Of a stretch of 64,000 bases of DNA, positions 43,418 through 51,897 are shown piece after piece. Position 1 is the stretch's first letter; each line of letters starts with the position of its first letter. The DNA lies in NCBI GenBank assembly GCA_964250755.1, contig CAXUHB010000002.1, positions 372,001 to 436,000 of the forward strand, read 5' to 3'. The position numbers were made by a program, and so were the translations under genes. The notes under the pieces were generated by a model that was not told where the DNA came from, made no database searches, and saw only the letters and a list, made by a program, of their open reading frames with translations. This DNA is from DASWOJ01 sp964250755 (GTDB taxonomy: Bacteria > Pseudomonadota > Alphaproteobacteria > Acetobacterales > Acetobacteraceae).

Positions 43418-44638
43418 CTACTCCTGGATCGGGAACACCGCCTTCGCATCCGCGAACGCATCGGGAAAGATCACCTTGATCTCCGCGCCTTGCACCTGCG
43501 TGTTGACCGGCCCGGCCCCTGTGTTCTGGCCGTTCACGAACCGCGTCGGCCCATACGGCATGATGTGCCCGGCATAGGTGCTGGCTGCCAGCGCCTCCGT
43601 CACCTTCGCCCGGTCCGCCGACCCCGCGCGCTCAATGGCGTCGGCCACCAGGCCGACACAGGAATAGTTGAGCGGCACGTTGTAGGCCCACTGCTTGCCT
43701 GCCGCCTGCACCGCTTGCTGCACGATGGCCGTCTTGGGGTTGCGCGGGTCCGCCCAGTGGTTGCAGTCCATGACGCCGGCTGCCGCGTCCGGGAACTCCT
43801 TCACGAAGCGGTAGTTGGACGCGGCACCGTTCAGCACGGCGTAGATGCCCTTGGGCCGGATGCGCTGCTGGCGCATGGTGCGGGCCAGCAGCACGAATTC
43901 GTTGTAGTAGCTGGACGGGATCACCAGGTCGGGGTTCAGCGCCCGGATGCGGAGCGCCGCGTTGGACATGTCGCGCGCCGGCGTCGGGTGGGGGATCACC
44001 TCCAGCACCTCGAAGCCGCGCTTGGGCAGCTCGGCCTGCATCAGCTTGGCCAAGCCGCTGCCGAACAGCCCGTCCTCATGCACCAGCACCACCGTGCGTG
44101 CGGGCTTGCCGGCGGCATCGTTCAGCTTCTGCAGGTTGTCCAGCGCCACGCCGGACACCGTGCCGAAGCCCGGCGCGAAGCGGAAGGTGTTGGCCAGCCC
44201 GCGCGTCACGATGGCGTCGGACACGCCAACGTCCACGACGTAGGGCAGGCCGTAGCGGGACGCCGCCTGGCTGGCCGCCAGGCAGATCGGGCTGGCGAAG
44301 CCACCAACGATGGCGGCGACGCCCTCTCCTTGGAGGCGCTCCACCTCCTGCGTCGCGGCTTCGGGGTTCGAGCGTGCGTCGCCGAACACCATCTCCAGCT
44401 TGGCGCCGCCAAGGGCCTTGAGGCCGCCGGCGGCGTTGATCTCGTCCAGGGCAATCTGCGCGCCCAGGCGGCCCAGCTCCCCATCCTGGGCCAGGGCGCC
44501 GGTCACGGGCTGCAGGATGCCGAGCTTAACGGCGGCCGGCTGCGCCCGGAGAAGGGCGGGCATGGCGAGCAGCCCGGCTCCTGCTGAAACGGCACCTAGA
44601 ATGGTGCGGCGGGTTGGACGGGGGGCATGCAGGAACAT
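43418..44638 (-). CDS. ABC transporter substrate-binding protein (branched-chain amino-acid/amide type)
   Basis: A 406-residue periplasmic binding protein. The N-terminal signal peptide has a twin-arginine-like start (TRRTILGAVSAGAGLLAMPAL), with likely cleavage after LRAQ. Mature sequence VKLGILQPVTGALAQDGELG and VVLVHEDGLFGSGLAK match the Peripla_BP_6/LivJ-AmiC family, which binds amino acids, amides or aromatic acids. It is the first gene of the operon. The ATG at 44638 has an AAGGAGAC site upstream. The ligand is unknown; an amide or hydantoin-like compound is inferred from the downstream enzymes. Confidence 0.92.
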   Translation of the reverse strand: MFLHAPRPTRRTILGAVSAGAGLLAMPALLRAQPAAVKLGILQPVTGALAQDGELGRLGAQIALDEINAAGGLKALGGAKLEMVFGDARSNPEAATQEVERLQGEGVAAIVGGFASPICLAASQAASRYGLPYVVDVGVSDAIVTRGLANTFRFAPGFGTVSGVALDNLQKLNDAAGKPARTVVLVHEDGLFGSGLAKLMQAELPKRGFEVLEVIPHPTPARDMSNAALRIRALNPDLVIPSSYYNEFVLLARTMRQQRIRPKGIYAVLNGAASNYRFVKEFPDAAAGVMDCNHWADPRNPKTAIVQQAVQAAGKQWAYNVPLNYSCVGLVADAIERAGSADRAKVTEALAASTYAGHIMPYGPTRFVNGQNTGAGPVNTQVQGAEIKVIFPDAFADAKAVFPIQE

Positions 44639-44737
44639 GGAATGCGTCTCCTTGAGGCCGGCATTCGGCCAGGACCGGGCGTTGGGGCGCGCGGCGGCGA
44701 CCGGTGTTGCTTGTTCCGGACCATGCCACACCTTATC

Positions 44738-44754
44738 CTGACCAGACTAGTCAG
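44738..44754. promoter_or_regulatory. Possible operator upstream of the toxin-antitoxin pair
   Basis: CTGAC-N7-GTCAG, containing the perfect palindrome GACTAGTC at 44745-44752, 15 bp before the antitoxin start. Phd-type antitoxins repress their own promoter at such palindromes, so this could be the site. It lies in the 131-bp region divergent to the transporter operon and could affect either side. Confidence 0.4.
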
Positions 44755-44769
44755 TTGAGGAAACGTCCC

Positions 44770-45084
44770 ATGACGCACATCCGGCGCGACCCGGCGGCTT
44801 CACAGCATGGCGCCGTCCAGCGGACCTGGAAGCTGGAGGATGCGAAGGCGCGGTTCAGCGAGGTTGTGAGGCTGGCGCGGGACCAGGGGCCGCAACGGGT
44901 GACGGTACGCGGCCAGGACGCCGCTGTCGTGCTGTCCGCTGCCGACTATGCCCGGCTGGCTCCTGCGGCCGCGTTGCCCACCCTAGCCGCGTTGTTCGGG
45001 GACGGGCCGTTCGCACGGCTGGACGGCTTCGAGGAGGGCCTGGCCCGCGGGCCGGAGCCGTTCCGGGACGGGCCGGACCTGTAG
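44770..45084 (+). CDS. Phd/YefM-type antitoxin
   Basis: A 104-residue protein. WKLEDAKARFSEVVRLARDQGPQRVTVRGQDAAVVLSAADYARL is in pieces typical of the Phd/YefM fold (strand-helix DNA-binding domain, about residues 20-65). The C-terminal Gly/Pro-rich tail (FARLDGFEEGLARGPEPF) would wrap the toxin. The ATG is at 44770, and the toxin gene follows after 3 bp. It neutralises the PIN-domain toxin and probably autoregulates. Confidence 0.9.
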   Translation: MTHIRRDPAASQHGAVQRTWKLEDAKARFSEVVRLARDQGPQRVTVRGQDAAVVLSAADYARLAPAAALPTLAALFGDGPFARLDGFEEGLARGPEPFRDGPDL

Positions 45085-45087
45085 CGC

Positions 45088-45531
45088 GTGCCGGCGCCGG
45101 ACGGTTGGGTGCTGGACACCAACATCGTCTCGGAGCTTCGCAAGGGCGCCTCGGCCCATCCCGGCGTCCGGGCCTGGGCGGGGGACGTGGCCCCGACGGT
45201 CTGCCACCTCAGCCTCGTGACCATCGCGGAGATACGCTTCGGAATTGCCCGCGCGCCTGAGGCGGCGTTCCGGGCCGAGTTGGAGGCGTGGCTGCGGGAT
45301 GGCGTGCGGGCCTGGTTCGGCAATCGCATCCTGCCGGTGGACGAGGCGGTGCTGCTGGCGTGGCGCGGGCTGGCGGCCGAGGGGCAGCGGGCTGGCTATA
45401 CCTACTCCCAGCCGGACGCGCTGATCGCAGCGACCGCCCTGGTTCATGGGCTGGGCGTTGCCACGCGGAACACCGAGGACTTCGTGCGGGCAGGCGTTCC
45501 CTTGATCAATCCATGGACACTGGCAGCTTAG
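45088..45531 (+). CDS. VapC-type PIN-domain toxin
   Basis: A 147-residue PIN endoribonuclease. The first Asp is in WVLDTNIVSELRK, the conserved Glu in LVTIAEIRFGI, the second acidic site in QPDALIAATALVHGL and the last in ATRNTEDFVRAG. VapC toxins cleave tRNA or rRNA when free of antitoxin. It starts at a GTG 3 bp after the antitoxin stop, a normal coupled arrangement. All active-site residues are present, so it is probably functional. Confidence 0.92.
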   Translation: MPAPDGWVLDTNIVSELRKGASAHPGVRAWAGDVAPTVCHLSLVTIAEIRFGIARAPEAAFRAELEAWLRDGVRAWFGNRILPVDEAVLLAWRGLAAEGQRAGYTYSQPDALIAATALVHGLGVATRNTEDFVRAGVPLINPWTLAA

Positions 45532-45657
45532 CGCCCGACGGCGTGCGCCACGCCTGGGATGAACGTCGCCTCGCAACGGCGGATAGCACGCCAGGGCCGT
45601 CGAAGCCTGCTGGTGGGGCACCCAGATAAGGCGCGGTTCCGGAGGGAGCATACGGGC

Positions 45658-47058
45658 ATGACCACGCCGCGAACGCTGTTTGAGAAGATTTGGGCCGCCC
45701 ACGCCGCCGCCGTGCGGGACGACGGGCAGGACCTGCTATGGATAGACCGACACCTCGTCCACGAAGGCTCGCACCACGCCTTCGCCAAGCTGCGGGAGCG
45801 CGGGCTGGGCGTGGCCCGGCCGGACCTGACGTTCGGCGTTGCCGACCATTACGTGCCCACCCGCGGGCGGGGCGGCCCCATCGCCGACCCGGCGATACGC
45901 GGCATGGTCGAGCGGCTGGCGGGCAACGCCGCGGCGGCGGGGATCACCTTGTTCGGGTTAGACGATCCGCGGCAGGGGATCGTTCATGTGGCTGGGCCGG
46001 AGCAGGGATTGTCATTGCCGGGCACGACCATTGTGTGCGGGGACAGCCACACCTCGACGCATGGGGCGTATGGTGCCATCGCGTTCGGGATCGGGGCGTC
46101 GGACGTGGCGCATGTGCTGGCGACGCAGACCTTGTGGCAGCGCCGGCCGCGAACGATGCAGGTGCGGGTGGACGGGGCGCTGCCGGCGGGGGTGTCGGCC
46201 AAGGACCTGGCGCTGACGGTCATCGCGCGGCTGGGGTCGGACGGGGCGGCGGGCCACGCCATCGAGTATGCCGGGACGGCGGTGCGGGCGCTGTCCATGG
46301 AGGGGCGGCTGACCTTGTGCAACCTGTCCATCGAGGGCGGCGCCCGCTGCGGGCTGGTCGCGCCGGACGAGACCACCTTCGCCGACCTGCGCGGGCGGCC
46401 CTATGCGCCCGCGGGTGACTTGTGGGACGCCGCGGAGGCGGCCTGGCGCACCCTGCCCGGCGATCCCGGCGCCGCCTTCGGCCGCGTGCTGGCGCTGAAC
46501 GCCGGGGAGGTTGCGCCCGCCGTCACGTGGGGCACCAGCCCGGAGGATGCGCTGCCCATCACCGGGTTCGTGCCGGACCCGGCGGGGATCGCCGATGCCG
46601 GGCGGGCGGAGCACGTGCGCGACGCCATCGCCTACATGGGGCTGCGGCCCGGCATGGCGCTGCAGGACATCCGGGTGGACCGGGTGTTCATCGGCTCCTG
46701 CACCAATGCGCGGATCGAGGATCTGCGGGCGGCGGCTGCGGTCCTGGCAGGGCGGCGCGCTGCCGTGCCGGGGCTGGTTGCGCCGGGGTCGTCGCTCGTG
46801 AAGCTCCGGGCGGAGCAGGAGGGGCTGGACCGGGTGTTCATCGCGGCCGGGCTGGAGTGGGTGGCGTCCGGGTGCTCGATGTGCGTGGGGATGAACGGGG
46901 ACCTGCTGGCGCCAGGGGAGCGGTGCGCGTCCACGACCAACCGGAACTTCAAGGGGCGGCAGGGGCCGGGGTCGCGGACGCACCTGATGTCCCCGGCGAT
47001 GGCGGCGGCGGCGGCGGTCACGGGGCGGCTGACGGATGTGCGGGGGATGGGGAGGTAG
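45658..47058 (+). CDS. leuC: 3-isopropylmalate dehydratase large subunit
   Basis: A 466-residue aconitase-family enzyme that isomerises 2- to 3-isopropylmalate in leucine synthesis. IDRHLVHEGSHHAF, the substrate/cluster region CGDSHTSTHGAYGAIAFGIG, and the 4Fe-4S cysteines in FIGSCTN and SGCSMCVGMN are intact. The ATG at 45658 follows GGAGGG. The small subunit LeuD normally lies next to LeuC but is not in this window. A LeuC paralogue acting on a different hydroxy-acid is an alternative. Confidence 0.88.
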   Translation: MTTPRTLFEKIWAAHAAAVRDDGQDLLWIDRHLVHEGSHHAFAKLRERGLGVARPDLTFGVADHYVPTRGRGGPIADPAIRGMVERLAGNAAAAGITLFGLDDPRQGIVHVAGPEQGLSLPGTTIVCGDSHTSTHGAYGAIAFGIGASDVAHVLATQTLWQRRPRTMQVRVDGALPAGVSAKDLALTVIARLGSDGAAGHAIEYAGTAVRALSMEGRLTLCNLSIEGGARCGLVAPDETTFADLRGRPYAPAGDLWDAAEAAWRTLPGDPGAAFGRVLALNAGEVAPAVTWGTSPEDALPITGFVPDPAGIADAGRAEHVRDAIAYMGLRPGMALQDIRVDRVFIGSCTNARIEDLRAAAAVLAGRRAAVPGLVAPGSSLVKLRAEQEGLDRVFIAAGLEWVASGCSMCVGMNGDLLAPGERCASTTNRNFKGRQGPGSRTHLMSPAMAAAAAVTGRLTDVRGMGR

Positions 47059-47115
47059 GGATTACGGTGTTCTGTGTGCTTCTGGTGCGCGTGCCCGCTC
47101 TGGAGAGGCCAGCGC

Positions 47116-47163
47116 CGCAAGACCCCCCTCACCCCGGCCCTCTTCCGGAGGGAGAGGGAGAAG
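47116..47163. repeat. Solo arm of the palindromic element family (F)
   Basis: GCAAGACCCCCCTCACCCCGG followed by CCCTCTTCCGGAGGGAGAGGGAG. It matches the right arm of element B, including the flanking GCGCCGCAAGAC, but no left arm is found upstream. It lies between leuC and the 5'-nucleotidase gene. Confidence 0.8.
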
Positions 47164-47201
47164 GATCGTCCCTTGGTTTCCGAGTATGATATGGCGGCTG
47201 C

Positions 47202-48737
47202 ATGACCGTAACCCGCCGCCGTTTGCTTGCTGCTTCACTGGTTGCCGCCGGCACCTTGCCGCTGACGCGGGTGGCGTGGGGGCAGGTGGCGCATCGGCTG
47301 ACCATCCTGCACATGAACGACTTCCACTCCCGGCATGAGGCCGTGGACGGGCGGGCGCTGTCGTGCGGGGCGGAGCGGGCGGACTGCTTCGGTGGCGCGG
47401 CCCGGCTGGCGTCGGCGATCCGGACGCAGCGGGCGGCGGCGGAGGCCGACGGGCGCGCGGTGCTGCTGCTGGACGCGGGCGACCAGTTCCAGGGCAGCCT
47501 GTTCTTCACGGCGCACCGGGGCATGGCCGAGCTGGCGGTGATGCACGCCAACGGCACGGACGCGATGGCCGTGGGCAACCACGAGTTCGACCTGGGGCCT
47601 GGGGTGCTGGGCGCGTTCGTGGACGCCGCACGGTTCCCGGTGCTGTCCGCCAACGTGGACGCATCGGTCGAGCCGGCGCTGGCCGGGCGGCTGCGGTCCC
47701 ATGCCGTCCTGGAGCGCGCGGGGCTGCGGATTGGGCTGATCGGGCTGACGACGCAGCAGGCGGAGGTGTCGTCCTCGCCGGGGCCGCGGGTGCGGTTCGG
47801 GGACCCTGGCCCGGCGCTGGCGGCGGCGGCGGCGGCGGCGCGGGCGGAGGGGGCTGCGCTGCTGCTGCTGCTGTCCCACCTGGGCCTGTTCCTGGACGGC
47901 ACGATGGACGCGCCGGGGATCGCGGCGATCATCGGCGGCCACACGCACTCGCTGCTGTCCAACGTGGAGGCGGGGGCGCTGGGGCCGCATCCCCTGCGCG
48001 CCGGGTCGGGGGCGCTGGTGGTGCAGGCCGGGGCGTATGGGCGCTACCTGGGACGGCTGGACCTGGACGTCGGCGCGGACGGCACGGTGCTGGCGCATGG
48101 CGGGGAGTGCCGGCATGTCGGCCTGGACCTGCCGGAGGACCCGGCGGTTGCCGCCATTGTGGCGCACTACGCCGAGACCTTGCGGGAGGTGCGCGGGCGT
48201 CCCGTCGCAACTCTGCCGGCGGCGCTGGACGTGAACGGCTGCCGGATCGGGCCGTGCCCGTTCGGGGAGCTGGTGGCGGGCGCCCTGTTGGAGGCGGCGC
48301 ACGGGGCGGACCTGGCGGTGATGAACGCGGGCGGCCTGCGCACGGGGCTGCGGGAGGGCCGGGTGACGCTGGGCGACGTGCTGGACGCGCTGCCGTTCGG
48401 CAACACGCTGGCGACGCTGAAGCTGACGGGCGCGGACGTGCGCGCGGCGCTGGAGCAGGGCTTGCAGCCCGGGCGCGGAGCGTTTCCGCAACTGGCCGGG
48501 GCGCGGATGGCGTTCGATACGTCGCGCCTGATGGGCGACCGGATCACGCGGCTGGAGGTGCGCGGGCCGGATGGGGCCTGGGCGGCGGTGGAGCCGGGGC
48601 GGCAGTACTTGGTTGCGACCAACAATTTCATGCGCGGCGGCGGGGACGGCTACACCGTGATGCGGGACCGGGCAGTGGACCCGTATGATGCCGGGCCGGG
48701 CGTGGCGGAGATCGTGGCGGGGGCGCTGGGGCGGTAG
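47202..48737 (+). CDS. Exported 5'-nucleotidase/UshA-type metallophosphatase
   Basis: A 511-residue periplasmic protein with a twin-arginine signal (TRRRLLAASLVAAG, cleavage near AWG-Q). The metallophosphatase core has ILHMNDFHSR, DAGDQFQGS, GNHEFD and GGHTHS. The C-terminal 5'-nucleotidase domain has MNAGGLRTGL and FGNTLATLKLTG. It likely hydrolyses nucleotides, UDP-sugars or sulfated analogues. It is single, between leuC and the cyo operon. The ATG at 47202 gives the Tat signal. Confidence 0.9.
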   Translation: MTVTRRRLLAASLVAAGTLPLTRVAWGQVAHRLTILHMNDFHSRHEAVDGRALSCGAERADCFGGAARLASAIRTQRAAAEADGRAVLLLDAGDQFQGSLFFTAHRGMAELAVMHANGTDAMAVGNHEFDLGPGVLGAFVDAARFPVLSANVDASVEPALAGRLRSHAVLERAGLRIGLIGLTTQQAEVSSSPGPRVRFGDPGPALAAAAAAARAEGAALLLLLSHLGLFLDGTMDAPGIAAIIGGHTHSLLSNVEAGALGPHPLRAGSGALVVQAGAYGRYLGRLDLDVGADGTVLAHGGECRHVGLDLPEDPAVAAIVAHYAETLREVRGRPVATLPAALDVNGCRIGPCPFGELVAGALLEAAHGADLAVMNAGGLRTGLREGRVTLGDVLDALPFGNTLATLKLTGADVRAALEQGLQPGRGAFPQLAGARMAFDTSRLMGDRITRLEVRGPDGAWAAVEPGRQYLVATNNFMRGGGDGYTVMRDRAVDPYDAGPGVAEIVAGALGR

Positions 48738-48854
48738 GGACGGGCCGCCGCGCCGCTGCCTGTTCACGCTCTTGCCATGCCGGACAAGCTGGTGCGGGTG
48801 GTATGGGAGCAGGCTCTTGGCCGCCGCCGCGCCAGGGATCGAGGGAGCTGAGCC

Positions 48855-49892
48855 ATGAGGGCGGATGGACTGAGGCGGCGAAGTGCAGGGCCGCGCAACG
48901 CGGGAGCGGCACCAGGCTGCGCGTTCGCCCTGCGGATTGCGGGCCGGTGCGCCGGCATCCTGCTCCTGCTGGGCCTGTCAGCCTGCCAGCCCGGCGTGCT
49001 GGACCCGGCGGGGCCGGTTGGGGCGGCGCAGCGGTCCATCCTGATCGGGTCGGTGGTTATCATGCTGTGCATCATCGTGCCGACCATCCTGGCCACGCTG
49101 GGGTTTGCGTGGTGGTTCCGGGCGGACAACCCGCGGGCCAAGCGGATGCCGGACTGGGCCTATTCCGGACGGGTCGAGCTGGTGACGTGGGCCGTGCCGT
49201 TGCTGACGGTGACACTGCTGGGCGGCGTCGCCTGGGTAGGGTCGCACCAATTGGATCCGGCGCGTCCTTTGGAGTCGAAGGTGGCGCCGCTGGAGGTCCA
49301 GGTGGTGTCGCTGGACTGGAAGTGGCTGTTCATCCTGCCGGAGCAGCGGGTGGCCAGCGTGAACGAGCTGGCGATCCCCACGGGCACGCCGGTCCACTTC
49401 CAGATCACGTCGGCCAGCGTGCTCAACACGTTCTTCGTGCCGCAGCTCGGCAGCATGATCTATGCGATGAACGGGATGGCGTCGGAGGTCCACCTGCAGG
49501 CGGACCAGGCCGGGACCTACCGCGGCCAGTCCAGCCACTACAGCGGCGACAACTTCTCCGACATGCACTTCGCGGTGCGGGCGCTGGACGCCGCGGGGTT
49601 CGCGGCGTGGGTGGAGGCGGCGCGGCGCGGCGGGCCGGCGCTGGATGGGGCAGCCTATGCGGAGCTGGCGCGGCAGGGCGTTTGGGACAAGCCGGGGACA
49701 TACCGCGACGTGGACCCGCATCTGTTCCAGCGGATCGTGAGCCAGGAGCTGCCGCCGGGTCCGGGGCCTGACCCCGTCCCGCAGCCGAAGCAGGCGGCAG
49801 CGGCCCAGGATGCGGCGGCCCAGCCCGCCATAACCGGCACTGCGCGGACGGCGTCGCTGGATGCGGCCATCTGCATTGCGGGAGAGCGTTAG
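48855..49892 (+). CDS. cyoA: Cytochrome bo3 ubiquinol oxidase subunit II
   Basis: A 345-residue subunit. It has a basic N-terminus, then a lipoprotein signal with the lipobox LSAC, then two membrane spans and a cupredoxin domain. The copper A ligands of cytochrome-c oxidases are absent (the region reads SSHYSGDNFSDMHF), which marks it as a quinol oxidase. A Pro/Ala-rich C-terminal tail extends beyond the core. It is first in cyoABCD, with 1 bp before cyoB. Confidence 0.94.
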   Translation: MRADGLRRRSAGPRNAGAAPGCAFALRIAGRCAGILLLLGLSACQPGVLDPAGPVGAAQRSILIGSVVIMLCIIVPTILATLGFAWWFRADNPRAKRMPDWAYSGRVELVTWAVPLLTVTLLGGVAWVGSHQLDPARPLESKVAPLEVQVVSLDWKWLFILPEQRVASVNELAIPTGTPVHFQITSASVLNTFFVPQLGSMIYAMNGMASEVHLQADQAGTYRGQSSHYSGDNFSDMHFAVRALDAAGFAAWVEAARRGGPALDGAAYAELARQGVWDKPGTYRDVDPHLFQRIVSQELPPGPGPDPVPQPKQAAAAQDAAAQPAITGTARTASLDAAICIAGER

Positions 49893-49893
49893 C

Positions 49894-51897
49894 ATGTTGG
49901 GGAAGCTCACCTGGGCGGCGATACCGCTGGACCAGCCGATCCCGCTGATCGCCTCCTTCGTCGTCGGGGCGGTCCTGCTCGGCGTCGCCGGGCTGGTGCT
50001 GGTGAAGGGCTGGGCGCCCTACCTTTGGCGGGAGTGGATCACGAGCGTGGACCACAAGCGCATCGGGGTGATGTACTGCCTGCTGGCGCTGGTGATGCTG
50101 CTGCGCGGGTTCTCGGACGCCATCCTGATGCGGTCGCAGCAGGCGCTGGCGCTGAACGCGCCGGGGTTTCTGCCCCCGGAGCACTACAACCAGGTGTTCT
50201 CGGCGCACGGGACGCTGATGATCTTCTTCGTGTCCATGCCGTTCGTGGTGGGGCTGATGAACTTCGCGGTGCCGCTGCAGCTCGGCATACGCGACGTGGC
50301 GTTCCCGACGCTCAACTCGGTGTCGTTCTGGCTGACGGCCACAGGGGCGCTGCTGGTCAACGTCTCCCTAGTAGTGGGGGAGTTCGCGCGGACGGGGTGG
50401 CTGCCGTATCCTCCCTTGTCGGAGCTGACGTACTCGCCGGGCGTGGGGGTGGACTACTACCTGTGGGCGCTGGAGATCGCGGGGGTGGGCACCCTGATGT
50501 CGGGGATCAACCTGGTCACGACGATCCTGAAGGTGCGTGCGCCGGGGATGACCCTCCTGCGGATGCCGATGTTCTGCTGGACGTCGCTGGCGTCCAACCT
50601 GCTGATCGTCGCGGCCTTTCCGATCCTGACGGCGACCTTGGGAATGCTGCTGCTGGACCGCTACCTGGGCTTCCACTTCTTCACGAACGAGGCCGGGGGG
50701 AACGTGATGATGTTCATGAACCTCATCTGGGCCTGGGGGCACCCGGAGGTTTACATCCTGATCCTGCCGGCGTTCGGCGTGTTCTCGGAGGTCGTGTCCA
50801 CGTTCTCTCGGAAGCCGTTGTTCGGCTACCGGTCCATGGTGATGGCGACGATGGTGATCTGCGTGCTCGCGTTCAGCGTGTGGCTGCACCACTTCTTCAC
50901 GATGGGCGCGGGCGGAGACGTGAACGGGATCTTCGGCATCCTGTCCATGATCATCGCGGTGCCGACGGGCGTTAAGGTGTTCAACTGGCTGTTCACGATG
51001 TACGGCGGGCGCGTCACCTTCGCGCCGCCGATGCTGTGGGCGGTGGGCTTCATGGTGACGTTCGTGATCGGCGGCATGACCGGCGTGCTGCTGGCGGTGC
51101 CGCCGGCCGACTTCGTGCTGCACAACAGCCTGTTCCTGGTGGCGCACTTCCACAACGTGGTGATCGGCGGCGTGCTGTTCGGGGCGTTCGCGGGATACAC
51201 CTACTGGTTTCCCAAGGCGTTCGGCTTCCGGCTGCACGACAGGCTCGGGCGCTGGGCGTTCTGGTGCTGGCTGGTGGGCTTCTACGTGGCCTTTATGCCG
51301 CTGTATGTGCTGGGCCTGCAGGGCATGACCCGGCGGTTGCAGCACTACGACGTGGCGGCGTGGCGGCCCTGGCTGCTGGTGGCCGGGCTGGGCGCGGCGC
51401 TGATCCTGGCAGGGATCGTGCTGCTGGTGACGCAGCTCGTGGTCAGCATACGCCAGCGGGAGTCCCTGCGGGACGAGACCGGGGACCCGTGGGATGGGCG
51501 CTCGCTCGAATGGGCCACGGCGTCGCCGCCACCGCCGTTCAACTTCGCGGTGCTGCCGGAGGTGTCGGGGGAGGACGCCTACTGGGGCATCAAGGAGCGC
51601 GCGCACCAGCAGGCGGTGGTGAGCAACGAGCCGGAGTACGAGGATATCGAGATGCCGCGCAGAAGCGCGACCGGCGTGGTGTGCGCGTTCTTTGCCGCCA
51701 TCGTGGGCTTCGCGCTGATCTGGCACATCTGGTGGATGGCGGCCGCGGGCCTGGTGGGCGCGTTCGCCACCTTCGTGGTGTTCGCCTGGCGGGACCGGAC
51801 GGAGTACGTGGTAACGGCTACGGAGGCGGCGCAAATCAACCAGGCCAACCTCGGGCGGCGTCAGGCGGCGTTGCGCCAGTTGCAGGCCGCGGAATGA
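49894..51897 (+). CDS. cyoB: Cytochrome bo3 ubiquinol oxidase subunit I
   Basis: A 667-residue catalytic subunit with about 15 spans that reduces O2 to water and pumps protons. Heme and CuB histidines are in SAHGTLM, WGHPEVY, WLHHFFTM and VAHFHNVV. The quinol-site residues RGFSDAILMR and EHYNQVFSAHG correspond to the Arg, Asp, His and Gln used by E. coli CyoB. The ATG at 49894 follows GGGAG. cyoC starts within its stop codon. Confidence 0.97.
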   Translation: MLGKLTWAAIPLDQPIPLIASFVVGAVLLGVAGLVLVKGWAPYLWREWITSVDHKRIGVMYCLLALVMLLRGFSDAILMRSQQALALNAPGFLPPEHYNQVFSAHGTLMIFFVSMPFVVGLMNFAVPLQLGIRDVAFPTLNSVSFWLTATGALLVNVSLVVGEFARTGWLPYPPLSELTYSPGVGVDYYLWALEIAGVGTLMSGINLVTTILKVRAPGMTLLRMPMFCWTSLASNLLIVAAFPILTATLGMLLLDRYLGFHFFTNEAGGNVMMFMNLIWAWGHPEVYILILPAFGVFSEVVSTFSRKPLFGYRSMVMATMVICVLAFSVWLHHFFTMGAGGDVNGIFGILSMIIAVPTGVKVFNWLFTMYGGRVTFAPPMLWAVGFMVTFVIGGMTGVLLAVPPADFVLHNSLFLVAHFHNVVIGGVLFGAFAGYTYWFPKAFGFRLHDRLGRWAFWCWLVGFYVAFMPLYVLGLQGMTRRLQHYDVAAWRPWLLVAGLGAALILAGIVLLVTQLVVSIRQRESLRDETGDPWDGRSLEWATASPPPPFNFAVLPEVSGEDAYWGIKERAHQQAVVSNEPEYEDIEMPRRSATGVVCAFFAAIVGFALIWHIWWMAAAGLVGAFATFVVFAWRDRTEYVVTATEAAQINQANLGRRQAALRQLQAAE

